Positions 17,650 through 26,354 of a DNA stretch of 64,000 nucleotides are shown piece by piece (the first letter of the stretch is position 1; every line of letters begins with the position of its first letter). The translations under genes were made by a program, and so were the position numbers. The notes beneath the pieces were generated by a model. That model had not been told where the DNA came from. It ran no database searches and saw nothing but the letters and a program-made list of their open reading frames with translations. Source of the stretch: Wolbachia endosymbiont (group A) of Pogonocherus hispidulus (GTDB lineage Bacteria; Pseudomonadota; Alphaproteobacteria; Rickettsiales; Anaplasmataceae); contig NZ_OZ034750.1 of the NCBI RefSeq assembly GCF_964028195.1, positions 62,001 through 126,000 on the forward strand, in the 5' to 3' direction.

Positions 17650-17691
17650 AATAAAGTATAGACCTAAATATTACTTAAATAAATAAATTTC

Positions 17692-18678
17692 TTAGGCAAT
17701 AGCCGGCCCTTCCTCTTTATAACTACGGTCAGAACTACCTGCATTCCTCGATTTACCTTGTCCTTCCACTTTTGGATCTTTCAGCGTCTTGCTATAGGAA
17801 CGTATAGTTAATATCTGTACAACCATAAAAAGTGCAATACCTATCAAGCCTAAAGTAGGCCCAACAGCAGGATTTAAGGATGATGCTAATGCCATTAACA
17901 TTATCCTTCTTATTAAAAATATAGAAGAACCAGCAAGCGCCAATCCGGTTACAGACATATTGCTAGTTTTCTTGCTAGATTTCTCATCAAGATTAGATTT
18001 TTCTGTTTCCTTTTTCTTATTTTTTTCATGCTCACCAATATAAGAAGCAAGAGTTACAAGAAAAGCAATTGCATTGGCAAGAAATAAAATTGCATCCTCT
18101 GCTGCTTCAAGTGAAGATGTTTCACCCATTATCATACCTACAATAACCAGTGCAGTTGTTATAGCCTCAATATAGATCAAACACTGACCTATATCAGAAA
18201 TATTGTGCTCTTTTTCCTTTACTTCCTCTCCATTTTCAATATTCTCCAACTCTCGTTCTTTTTGTGCTATTTTCCTATTATTGTAAATTAAATATAGCGT
18301 ACAAATAAGAGATAGGACCATAGAAGGTAATATAGTGTGGCTTAGCGCGCCACTTATCACGCCAAGTAATACCTGATCGCTACATGTTTTTTCCAGTTCA
18401 ATCGCCATCAGCAATGCAAATGGGACCATTGTTGCCAATGATACACATTGTCTATATAGCTCTCTTTTTTTTAGTGTTAATAGCTCTTGTTCTAGCTTCT
18501 TCTTTTTTTCTGCTTCTCCTACTTTTAGCATTAATAACTCCTGTTCGAGTTTCTTCTTTTTTTCCGCTTCTTCTTTTAGTGTTAATGACTCTTGTTCTGA
18601 CCTTTCTTTTTTGACTTCCTTATCAACTGTCAGCCAAAAATCTCCAGGAGAAAACGTAGTCTTAGGGTTACCAGTCAT
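17692..18678 (-). CDS. Hypothetical membrane protein with repeated coiled coil
   Basis: 328 residues, family not recognised. Residues about 20-72 are a coiled coil built from near-identical units of about 20 residues (AEKKKKLEQELLMLK and AEKKKKLEQELLTLK), visible in the DNA as a roughly 60-base tandem repeat at 18480-18600. Four to six hydrophobic segments follow between residues 75 and 300, with a charged loop rich in lysine and glutamate in the middle. The C-terminus is hydrophilic. Unequal exchange between the repeats would change coiled-coil length. It sits downstream of pgsA on the same strand. No function can be assigned. Confidence 0.6.
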   Translation of the reverse strand: MTGNPKTTFSPGDFWLTVDKEVKKERSEQESLTLKEEAEKKKKLEQELLMLKVGEAEKKKKLEQELLTLKKRELYRQCVSLATMVPFALLMAIELEKTCSDQVLLGVISGALSHTILPSMVLSLICTLYLIYNNRKIAQKERELENIENGEEVKEKEHNISDIGQCLIYIEAITTALVIVGMIMGETSSLEAAEDAILFLANAIAFLVTLASYIGEHEKNKKKETEKSNLDEKSSKKTSNMSVTGLALAGSSIFLIRRIMLMALASSLNPAVGPTLGLIGIALFMVVQILTIRSYSKTLKDPKVEGQGKSRNAGSSDRSYKEEGPAIA

Positions 18679-18786
18679 ATAGATCCCGTTGATTTATGAA
18701 CTAATATATTATACAGGATTTTAACTATTCAGTCAATATTATAAAAATGTTAACCACTTTTGTATATTAACTGTTTCTCAAGAAAT

Positions 18787-19329
18787 TCAGTCAACCTGTT
18801 TGATGCCGGCTAGGATATAATTATAGCCTGACCACATAGTTATAATAGCTGCAACCCATAAACAAATCACACCTATATATTGAATCATATCATAATCGTT
18901 CATTATTAGCGCTACTACAGCAACCATCTGTAGAAACGTTTTAATTTTTCCAGCTTTGCTTACAGGTAGACTAACATTTGTAGCTATCAAAAACTCCCGC
19001 AAACCCGAGACTAATATCTCCCGACAGATGATGATAATCGACGGTACTATTGTAAAATCATTTATCTTTTGCTTATAAATTAGCATAATTATCGTTGAAA
19101 CCACTATTAATTTATCAGCAATTGGATCAAATAGCTTGCCAAACTTTGATTGGACTTTCCACGCACGCGCCAGGTAACCATCAAAAAAATCTGTAATGCA
19201 TGCAAATATAAAGATTGATATTGTTATCAGGCTTGCATATTTATTTTCTATATAAAAACTTAATATTATTGCTGGTATTGCAAGCGCACGAGAAATTGTA
19301 AGCAAATTAGGCACGTTTTTCTTAAGCAT
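18787..19329 (-). CDS. pgsA: CDP-diacylglycerol-glycerol-3-phosphate 3-phosphatidyltransferase
   Basis: 180 residues from the ATG that gives MLKKNVPNLLTISRALAIP, the usual start; an upstream in-frame start adds 18 atypical residues. The CDP-alcohol phosphatidyltransferase signature DG-x2-AR-x8-G-x3-D-x3-D is complete in FDGYLARAWKVQSKFGKLFD and continues PIADKL. Several membrane helices follow. The enzyme makes phosphatidylglycerol phosphate, the first step to phosphatidylglycerol and cardiolipin. It diverges from the malic enzyme gene. Confidence 0.92.
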   Translation of the reverse strand: MLKKNVPNLLTISRALAIPAIILSFYIENKYASLITISIFIFACITDFFDGYLARAWKVQSKFGKLFDPIADKLIVVSTIIMLIYKQKINDFTIVPSIIIICREILVSGLREFLIATNVSLPVSKAGKIKTFLQMVAVVALIMNDYDMIQYIGVICLWVAAIITMWSGYNYILAGIKQVD

Positions 19330-19460
19330 GTAATACCATTCTACGTAGTAGGTAAACTTATACAGAAGTACACCAGAGTTCACAAGCTAATAGTTTACAA
19401 TTGAACATTCATAAAAACTCCATATACTTAAAAAATACAAGCTTAAAATATAAGGATGTA

Positions 19461-20786
19461 ATGATGAACGATGATTTAGATAGTACCACAAAACAAGAAG
19501 CACTTAAGTATCACAGTAGAGGTGGTAACCCTGGTAAAATTTCAATCATGCCAACAAAACCTTTATCTACCCAGTATGATTTGTCACTTGCTTATTCCCC
19601 TGGCGTTGCAGCTCCGTGCCTTGAAATAGCTAAAAATCCTGAGGTTGTTTATGATTATACGGCAAAAAGCAACTGTGTTGCTGTCATTTCAAATGGCACT
19701 GCAGTGCTTGGACTTGGTAATATCGGTCCTCTTGCTGCAAAACCTGTCATGGAAGGCAAAGCTGTTTTATTTAAGCGTTTTGCTGATATTGATGCAGTTG
19801 ATATAGAAGTTGGTACAGAAAATATAGAAGATTTCATCAATGCAGTAAGGTACCTTGGGCCAAGTTGGGGGGGGATAAATTTAGAAGATATAAGATCTCC
19901 CGATTGTTTTATAATAGAGAAACGTCTGAATGAACTGATGGATATTCCAGTATTCCATGATGACCAGCATGGAACTGCGGTGGTTGTTGCAGCTGGCATA
20001 GAAAATGCTCTTGATATTGTTGAAAAGAAATTAGAGGGCGTTAAGATCATTATGAATGGTGCTGGAGCAGCCGGTATTGCATGTTTAGAAATACTAAGCT
20101 CCATGGGCGCTAAAAATATAGTGCTATGTGATAAGCAAGGAGTAATATACAAAGGTAGAAACGAAGACATGAATGAGTGGAAGGAAAAATATGCAATTGA
20201 TACTTCCGAACGTTCTCTACTTGATACAATAAAAGGCGCTGACGTATTCATCGGACTATCTGCAAAAGATGTGTTAAATGAAGAGATGTTAAAGAGTATG
20301 GGCAAAGACCCGATTATTTTCGCTCTCGCCAACCCCGATCCAGAAGTAAGGCCTGAGTTTGCAAAATCTGTGAGGCCAGATGCAATAATCGCAACTGGTA
20401 GGTCAGATTACAACAACCAAGTTAATAATGTCATGGGTTTTCCTTATATATTTAGAGGGGCGCTTGATGTACATGCAACAACAATAAATGATGAAATGAA
20501 AATTGCAGCTGCAGATGCAATAGCAAAGCTTGCCCGTGAGCCAGTACCAGGTGAGATATCTGCAGCCTATGGTGGTCGTAAAATGAGCTATGGACGTGAA
20601 TATATAATACCTACTCCATTTGACCCAAGATTAATTTCTATAGTATCTCCTGCTGTTGCAAAAGCCGCAGTTGATTCAGGTGTTGCAAGAAAGGCAATAC
20701 AAGATTGGAGTAAATATGAAAATCAATTAAAATCTCGCCTTGCTAGTGCACTTAACACGCTGAATCTACTGTCTTCACAATATTAG
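19461..20786 (+). CDS. maeB: NADP-dependent malic enzyme, short form
   Basis: About 441 residues. It oxidatively decarboxylates malate to pyruvate. Motifs are YHSRGGNPGKI, YSPGVAAPC, SNGTAVLGLGNIG, ADIDAVDIEVG, FHDDQHGTAVV (metal site) and the Rossmann loop GAGAAGIAC. It stops at the end of the malic domain. The phosphotransacetylase-like C-terminal domain seen in MaeB proteins of about 760 residues is absent. The start ATGATG at 19461/19464 has AAGGA upstream; an earlier in-frame ATG at 19401 has no support. A G8 run at 19867-19874 falls in the conserved SWGGINLEDI codons. Confidence 0.92.
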   Translation: MMNDDLDSTTKQEALKYHSRGGNPGKISIMPTKPLSTQYDLSLAYSPGVAAPCLEIAKNPEVVYDYTAKSNCVAVISNGTAVLGLGNIGPLAAKPVMEGKAVLFKRFADIDAVDIEVGTENIEDFINAVRYLGPSWGGINLEDIRSPDCFIIEKRLNELMDIPVFHDDQHGTAVVVAAGIENALDIVEKKLEGVKIIMNGAGAAGIACLEILSSMGAKNIVLCDKQGVIYKGRNEDMNEWKEKYAIDTSERSLLDTIKGADVFIGLSAKDVLNEEMLKSMGKDPIIFALANPDPEVRPEFAKSVRPDAIIATGRSDYNNQVNNVMGFPYIFRGALDVHATTINDEMKIAAADAIAKLAREPVPGEISAAYGGRKMSYGREYIIPTPFDPRLISIVSPAVAKAAVDSGVARKAIQDWSKYENQLKSRLASALNTLNLLSSQY

Positions 20787-20864
20787 TAACCATATAATCA
20801 ATAATTCAATTGCACCCAGTCATTTTAGATTTATAATGAAAGTATTGTAATTTAAAGCAAATCA

Positions 20865-21083
20865 ATGACTATTGCAATTCACGAATTAGAAAGGATCATC
20901 AAACAATCGTTCCCCGACGCTGATATAAAGGTTCATGACCTTGCTGGAGATGATGATCATTATCATTTAAAAATAACCTCCAAGCGCTTTCTTGGAAAGA
21001 CAAAAATAGAACAGCATAAAATGGTATATAAAGCTCTGGAAGGTCAGTCTATACACGCCTTGCAACTGGAAACTAATACTTAA
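20865..21083 (+). CDS. bolA: BolA family protein
   Basis: 72 residues. The class II KH-like fold of BolA is visible: FPDADIKVHDLAGDDDHYHLKITSKRFLGKTKIEQHKMVYKAL. The loop has the histidine-rich segment (DDHYH) and the later conserved H in EQHKMVY, which bind the shared [2Fe-2S] cluster with a monothiol glutaredoxin. The grxD gene follows 15 bases downstream, so the pair is probably co-expressed for Fe-S cluster trafficking. The length is standard for the short BolA type. Confidence 0.92.
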   Translation: MTIAIHELERIIKQSFPDADIKVHDLAGDDDHYHLKITSKRFLGKTKIEQHKMVYKALEGQSIHALQLETNT

Positions 21084-21098
21084 AAATAAGGTGAATTT

Positions 21099-21422
21099 AT
21101 GAGCAGTTTTGAACAAATAAAAAAAGATATAGCGGAAAATGATGTGGTGTTGTACATGAAAGGCACTTCTGATTTTCCTCAATGCGGATTCTCTGGACTC
21201 GTCGTGTCAATCCTAAAAAAATTGAACGTGAAGTTTAAGTATATTAACGTGTTGGAGAATGATGAAATACGTGAATCTATAAAAAAGTTTTCTGATTGGC
21301 CAACAATTCCACAATTATATATAAAGGAAGAGTTTATCGGTGGTTGCGACATCACTCGCGAGATGTACGAAAAAGGCGAACTGCAAAATTTATTGAAGGA
21401 AAAAAAAATTATTGCGGAATAA
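21099..21422 (+). CDS. grxD: Monothiol glutaredoxin, CGFS type (Grx4)
   Basis: 107 residues, the single-domain size. The signature CGFS is at residues 29-32, within KGTSDFPQCGFSG. The segments WPTIPQLYIKEEFIGGCDI and MYEKGEL complete the family pattern of glutathione and cluster binding. CGFS glutaredoxins carry [2Fe-2S] clusters as homodimers or with BolA. The neighbouring bolA supports this role. The start is preceded by AAGGTGAAT. Confidence 0.95.
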   Translation: MSSFEQIKKDIAENDVVLYMKGTSDFPQCGFSGLVVSILKKLNVKFKYINVLENDEIRESIKKFSDWPTIPQLYIKEEFIGGCDITREMYEKGELQNLLKEKKIIAE

Positions 21423-21488
21423 GTACCAAGAAACCAGTGCCCAGACGCTGGATAACGTAGTATAAGCTATGAAAAAGGATCTTATGTC

Positions 21489-22571
21489 TTAAACCTTATC
21501 ACCAGGCTTAACAAATAGGTGGCCCAATACTATTAACTTTATGGGTTTACCTTCGTTATTTGCTACTATCCAAACCCCATCGCTCTCATGATCAACAATT
21601 TCTATTGGTGCAAATATTACATAATTATTGTCATCAACAATCTTTATTCCAAGAGCACCTTCGTCACTTAAGCTCAGGGCTGAAGAAGGAACTTTATATG
21701 CAAATCTTTCGCCTGAAGGTAGTCTTACGTTGGCAGTTAGTCCCTGCAAGGATATCATTTTATTATTAATTACCTTGACCTCTACCCTATAAGACCCAGT
21801 TTTAGGCTCAGCAATTTTACTAATAAAACTTACTTCACCTGCCAATTCTTTTCCGTCCAGTAAATTAATTTGAGCTGTGCTGCCTAGCTCTATTTTATTT
21901 ACTTCATTTTCCGAAACGTATAACACTACAAGAATTTGATCGAAATCGACCACGTCAGCTATTTTTTGCCCAGCATTAACAAAATCCCCTTCGTTTGCAT
22001 TGATTTTATCAATATAACCATCTATAGGAGATTTGACTGCAGTATTTTCTAAATCCAATTCTAGCCTTTTTAGGTCAGCTTTTGCACTTTGTAACGCAGT
22101 AAAAGCTGCTTCTACTTTTATTTGTGCTCCATAGCCTTTTTTATTCAGTTTGTGAGAGGAATCATACTCAATTTCACGCTGCTTTAATAAAGCTTTGGCT
22201 TTCTGAGCTTGCTCAATCCTGTCATAATCTTCTATCTTTAACACTACATCATCTCTTTTTACCTTTTCACCATCAGGTAAATAAATAGCAATAATCTTAC
22301 CACTTATTTTTGAGACAAGGCTAGCTCTATGTAAGGGATTTACTGTACCAGAAAAATTTAAATATATAGTGCGGTTTTGCGGCGCACATTCTTGAGTTTT
22401 TACTGAAAAGCTACTAGTTGCATTATCACTATGAACCGCCTGATCTTTTTTTAAAAATGCACTGCTGATAAAAAACAGTAGAATAAAAGCAATACTGGAA
22501 ATGATGATTACTTTATTTCTCATCTTTAAACAATAGAATTTGTTGACCAATCTTGTTAGAAACAACTGCAT
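21489..22571 (-). CDS. RND efflux periplasmic adaptor (membrane fusion protein)
   Basis: Up to 360 residues. A single N-terminal membrane helix (IIISSIAFILLFFISSAFL) anchors it. The lipoyl half-motifs are seen in GKIIAIYLPDGEKVKRDDVVLKI and AVKSPIDGYIDKINANEGDFVNAG, separated by an alpha-helical hairpin (EQAQKAKALLKQREIEYDSSHKLN). A beta-barrel domain follows. Adaptors of this type link an inner-membrane pump to an outer-membrane channel. No pump gene lies beside it. The start could be the ATG 16 codons in (MRNKVIIISS). The gene points away from a lone spacer of about 200 bases. Confidence 0.85.
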   Translation of the reverse strand: MQLFLTRLVNKFYCLKMRNKVIIISSIAFILLFFISSAFLKKDQAVHSDNATSSFSVKTQECAPQNRTIYLNFSGTVNPLHRASLVSKISGKIIAIYLPDGEKVKRDDVVLKIEDYDRIEQAQKAKALLKQREIEYDSSHKLNKKGYGAQIKVEAAFTALQSAKADLKRLELDLENTAVKSPIDGYIDKINANEGDFVNAGQKIADVVDFDQILVVLYVSENEVNKIELGSTAQINLLDGKELAGEVSFISKIAEPKTGSYRVEVKVINNKMISLQGLTANVRLPSGERFAYKVPSSALSLSDEGALGIKIVDDNNYVIFAPIEIVDHESDGVWIVANNEGKPIKLIVLGHLFVKPGDKV

Positions 22572-22780
22572 AAATTCTCGAATTAGAAATGTAAGTATAA
22601 TACATGCACCATTGTCACTCCATAAATAGTTTTATATGAGAACAAACACAAGATTTTCCTACAATAAGTAAGTTTTTTATTGCTAAAATGCAATTTTTAA
22701 TCGAATAAAAATGTAAAATTGCAAACAAAGTTGTGCATAAGATTGGATTTAAAAAAATCTCGAAAAACATACTAAAACTT

Positions 22781-23863
22781 TTAAATAATAACTTTATATC
22801 TAGTGGCTTTGCCTTCTCCAAGACGCTGTAAGTATTTCATCCCTAGCAGTTTCTTTGTAATTGCCTCTACTGTTCTTGGAGGAAATCCTAGAGCTTCTAT
22901 AGCATCTTTTCTACTAAATTCTTTATCTGCAAGGCTAAGTGCCCATTCCCAGAAGAACAATTGTTTTCTTGATAATAAATATTCAGTATTCTCCCTCTCA
23001 AGAATATAATGCGCCTCATTTGCTTGCGTTTTGAGCACATTAAGAAAAAATATTAACCATGGGGAAATATCTTCTTTGCCACTTTTCCAGCTACTTTGTG
23101 TTTTATTAAGCGCTAAATAGTAATCAAGTTTGTTAGTTTCAATTATCTTTTCATGTGATACAATAGATACAAAATCATAACCCTGCTGCAACAGCATTAA
23201 ATTAGTCATCAATCTACTAGTTCTGCCATTCCCATCTTGAAAAGGGTGTATTGCCAAATACTCAAAAACAAAGTTAGCAACAATAATAAGAGGATGCTTA
23301 AATTTATTATTTAAGGACCAGTGATACCAATCAATAAGCTCTTGTACTTCCTTTCTAACAAGGTAAGGTGGTGTGGGATCAAAAATTATACCAACAACTT
23401 TTCCATTCTGATCTTTTGCCTCAACTCTATTAGAACTTGCTTTGTATTTTCCTCTATGATACAAATCTTTTTCACTATAAAGTAGCATCTGGTTGTTAAT
23501 GTGCAATATTGATGACTCACTAATTGGAATATCCGTATAATCATGAAATATTAGTTTAAGCATTTCTAAGTAGCCAGCAATTTCTTGCTCATCTCTATTT
23601 TTAAATTTTTTGACACGTAGGTTTTTATATAGATCCTCAACTTCTTTATCGGTTAGACGATTTCCTTCAATACGGTTAGAAGCGCCAGAAGATGTAACAA
23701 TAACTGAATGAGTTAATCTTTCAATTGTTTGTGGTAGTAGTTTTTTCGTTACCTGCCAGCTATTTTTAACACTATCAACTGCAGCAATTAACTCGTACAC
23801 TTGCTCAATCACAGGCCCTTCTAGGTTGAGACGTGTACTAAGACGAAAATTCTTCCAGTTCAT
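22781..23863 (-). CDS. Fic family AMP-transferase-like protein
   Basis: 360 residues. The Fic core HPFQDGNGRTSR lies at about residues 202-213 with all catalytic residues of the HxFx[DE]GNGRxxR motif, so AMP transfer to a hydroxyl side chain is plausible. N-terminal to it (about residues 56-66) SSGASNRIEGN carries the inhibitory [ST]xxxE[GN] motif, which makes it a class II Fic that is held inactive by its own helix. A C-terminal winged-helix-like part (EFSRKDAIEALGFPPRTVEAITKKL) could bind DNA. Its promoter region has a striking set of ATGTGAG repeats, which fits self-regulation. Targets are unknown. Confidence 0.9.
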   Translation of the reverse strand: MNWKNFRLSTRLNLEGPVIEQVYELIAAVDSVKNSWQVTKKLLPQTIERLTHSVIVTSSGASNRIEGNRLTDKEVEDLYKNLRVKKFKNRDEQEIAGYLEMLKLIFHDYTDIPISESSILHINNQMLLYSEKDLYHRGKYKASSNRVEAKDQNGKVVGIIFDPTPPYLVRKEVQELIDWYHWSLNNKFKHPLIIVANFVFEYLAIHPFQDGNGRTSRLMTNLMLLQQGYDFVSIVSHEKIIETNKLDYYLALNKTQSSWKSGKEDISPWLIFFLNVLKTQANEAHYILERENTEYLLSRKQLFFWEWALSLADKEFSRKDAIEALGFPPRTVEAITKKLLGMKYLQRLGEGKATRYKVII

Positions 23864-23869
23864 ATTCTT

Positions 23870-23910
23870 CTCACATGCATATTATGTGAGATAATGTGAG
23901 ATAATGTGAT
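23870..23910 (-). promoter_or_regulatory. Putative operator of the fic gene
   Basis: CTCACAT (23870-23876) and ATGTGAG (23884-23890) form an inverted repeat. The ATGTGAG half-site is then repeated at 23894-23900 and, as ATGTGAT, at 23904-23910, each shifted by exactly ten bases. One helical turn per repeat would put bound proteins on the same face. The block begins six bases before the fic start codon. Confidence 0.55.
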
Positions 23911-23932
23911 AAAAGTCAATAGTAAGCTTTAT

Positions 23933-24034
23933 ATGCACAGCAGAGCTAACTACAAAAATTATATATTTTCAAGTGATCCTAACCATATCAAAAACTACAG
24001 GGCAAAGCTGTTGGAGGAAGGCTTAATTAGTTAA
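23933..24034 (+). pseudogene. C-terminal remnant of an IS110-family transposase
   Basis: The frame encodes 33 residues ending DPNHIKNYRAKLLEEGLIS. The intact IS110 transposase at 56970-58004 ends DPDHIKNYRARSLAESLVL, so the two tails align almost residue for residue. Nothing of the catalytic part remains. This marks an old IS110 insertion or recombination between fic and dnaG. Confidence 0.7.
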
Positions 24035-24100
24035 AAATTTCAATCTTATGTAAAATATTGTCTTATTTTGTAATTTTCTTGTTGACTAACGAGACGATAT

Positions 24101-25840
24101 CTACTTTTCAATAAACTCCATTTGCATTTCTTGTATATTACTTTCTATTTGCTCTATTTGTTCTATCAACCTTTCCTCTAAGTCAAGATTACCGCTCAGC
24201 CTCGCTTCGGTTCTTTCTTTTCGTAATGCATTTAATTCTTTTAGTAACACTATATTATTCCACACAATTTCTGCAGATTTTCTCTCGTTCAGTTGGCTAC
24301 TTAGTATGCTAGTTTTTTCAAATACATACTTTATAACGTTACACTGTTTCAATTCTTGCTCTTTATCGAGTTTGCTTTTGTTACTTATTACATCAATTAT
24401 ACGCTGTTGTAATCTTTTCATCTCATTAGTAAATTCAAAATGAGAAAATTGCTCAAAAAATATAGGACGGTTCAAGATTTCAGGAAATTCTACGGCTATA
24501 CGCAAAATTATGGCCTGATTTTGCTCTGTTTCAATTAGCTCTGGAGATTTGTTATGAAGATACTCACCTTGTGTTGCTCTAGTTTTACTATTAAAAATCT
24601 GTTTTTTGAAGCTACTTCTTAGTTCACTAGCCTTATTGTAAAAATAATCTCTGTAATACCTTCTAATACTGCTGTTGCTAATAGTATTTACATATTCCAT
24701 GAACTTGTGCTCAAGAATTGAATATTTTTCCGGAGCAAGTTTTTCATAATTTTGCAAATTGCTATCGATTATGTGATGCCATAAGTATTCAGAATGCAGT
24801 TTTGTTGAATGGTCAAGAGCAGTCAATACGTCTTCTTTCTTGTATTCCAGTTCGTTACATATATCGTATGGATCTTTATTACTCGGCAAAGTCACAAACT
24901 TTAACGTGTATCCAGGCTCTAATATTGGCAGAGCAAGTTCTGCAACTCGGGTAGCAGCATGACGTCCAGCACTATCGCCATCCATACAGATGGAGATTTC
25001 TTTAGCAAATCTCCATAGATTTTTTATCTGTTCTGCAGAAATTGCGGTACCAAGCGGAGCAACTGCATTATTAATTCCCGCTTGATGTAGCGCTATAGTG
25101 TCCATATATCCTTCAACAACAAATATGTGCTGTTTTTTACGTATTTCGCTTAAAGCAAAGTTTAATCCGTATAAATTCTCCCTCTTCTTGAAGAGCTGAC
25201 TCTCTGGGCTATTTAAATATTTCGGCTGTTGCTCAAAGCTCAGCGCACGTCCGCCAAAACCAATAACTCTCCCTGCAATGTTGTATATAGGAAATATCAG
25301 CCGGTCATAAAAATAATCACGAAAATTTTTATTTATTAATCCGACATTAATCAAAATTCTGTCTTCAATACCTGAAGAGTTTAAATACTCTTTCAAACCA
25401 GAGCTTGGTGCATAACCTATCTTAAATTTATCTATGATTTTAGGTGAAATCTTACGCTGCTTTAAATAATCTACAACACCTTGATTTTTTTGTGCAAACC
25501 AATTTGCAGCTAAATCAAGCGCTAAAAATAGTTTATTGTCCTCTTTTGTAATACTAAGATTTTTGGGCAGTTCAACACCTGTAACCGATGCTAATCTTTC
25601 CAATGCTTCTTTAAAGCTTAATCCTTCAGTTTGTGAAATAAATTCAAATGCATCACCACTAGCTGAACAACCAAAACAGTAATATAACCCCTTAGTATTG
25701 CTCACCGAAAAAGATGGGGTTTTTTCGTTATGAAATGGACAGAGCCCAACAAAACTATCTCCTCTTCTTATTAGCCTGACTTTTTTACCTACTATGTCAG
25801 ATAATAATAATTTTGATTTTATAATATCTATGTGATCCAT
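24101..25840 (-). CDS. dnaG: DNA primase
   Basis: 579 residues. The N-terminal CHC2 zinc ribbon has C34, H37, C55 and C58 in LCPFHNEKTPSF and YYCFGC. The RNA polymerase domain includes IGYAPSSGLKEYL and the YDRLIFPIYNIAGRVIGFGGR block. The Toprim acidic centre is VVEGYMDTIALHQAG near residue 242, followed by CMDGDSAGRHAA with the DxD metal ligands. The C-terminal helicase-binding domain is divergent, as expected. It makes primers at the replication fork with DnaB, encoded at 31441-32892. Its start region lies beside a repeat-bearing spacer. Confidence 0.95.
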   Translation of the reverse strand: MDHIDIIKSKLLLSDIVGKKVRLIRRGDSFVGLCPFHNEKTPSFSVSNTKGLYYCFGCSASGDAFEFISQTEGLSFKEALERLASVTGVELPKNLSITKEDNKLFLALDLAANWFAQKNQGVVDYLKQRKISPKIIDKFKIGYAPSSGLKEYLNSSGIEDRILINVGLINKNFRDYFYDRLIFPIYNIAGRVIGFGGRALSFEQQPKYLNSPESQLFKKRENLYGLNFALSEIRKKQHIFVVEGYMDTIALHQAGINNAVAPLGTAISAEQIKNLWRFAKEISICMDGDSAGRHAATRVAELALPILEPGYTLKFVTLPSNKDPYDICNELEYKKEDVLTALDHSTKLHSEYLWHHIIDSNLQNYEKLAPEKYSILEHKFMEYVNTISNSSIRRYYRDYFYNKASELRSSFKKQIFNSKTRATQGEYLHNKSPELIETEQNQAIILRIAVEFPEILNRPIFFEQFSHFEFTNEMKRLQQRIIDVISNKSKLDKEQELKQCNVIKYVFEKTSILSSQLNERKSAEIVWNNIVLLKELNALRKERTEARLSGNLDLEERLIEQIEQIESNIQEMQMEFIEK

Positions 25841-26354
25841 CTTATTGAATTAGTAGTAGGATAAAAATTATATAGAATTTATGCACATCTGACTCGAAAT
25901 TTATTTCAAGGCTCGCAAAAAATCAGGACAGCTTGACAAAGAACCCAAAATAAATTACTCAAGAATCATGAATATAATTAAAGAAGGTTGATTTAAAGTA
26001 GGTACAGTAAATAGTTTTCTTGGATAGCTACTTAGATGACAAAAGAAGGGCATTTGAGAATGAAGAGGAACTATAGCTCCATAAGGTGTCATGCCAGTGC
26101 TTGACACTGGCATCCAGGAATTTTGATTGGACACTGAGCTGGTGAGCATAAAAGTAGCTCTTTTATGCTAAAATGAACGTCTTTGACGAGATTGCATGGA
26201 TCCCAGTGTCTGGGCACTGGGATGACACCCTTCCTTGGTGGACTAAAATCGCAACGTTCGTACAGTTGTGTACTTGACACTGTAATCTATTCAATTTATT
26301 AAATCTTATCTGCTTTAATTATATCATTTAATTAGTATAAAATTAATTATTTAT
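25841..26354. other. Spacer between dnaG and the rpiB-ubiG gene
   Basis: No gene is supported. The first 240 bases are plain AT-rich sequence and could hold the dnaG promoter. A palindromic element occupies 26088-26226, followed by the repeat GTTCGTACAGTTGTG. The last 70 bases are AT-rich with TAGTATAAA close to the next start codon. Confidence 0.7.
26088..26226. repeat. Palindromic CATGCCAGTG/CATCCCAGTG element, ~139 bp
   Basis: GTCATGCCAGTGCTTGACAC at the left and GTCTGGGCACTGGGATGAC at the right are inverted partners. The core has GGTGAGCATAAAAGTAGC, close to the core of the 8909-9045 copy. Confidence 0.78.

Noticed and set aside
22615..22821. 68-codon minus-strand frame after fic
   Set aside because: It overlaps the fic end, is AT-rich, and has no ribosome site or recognisable feature.
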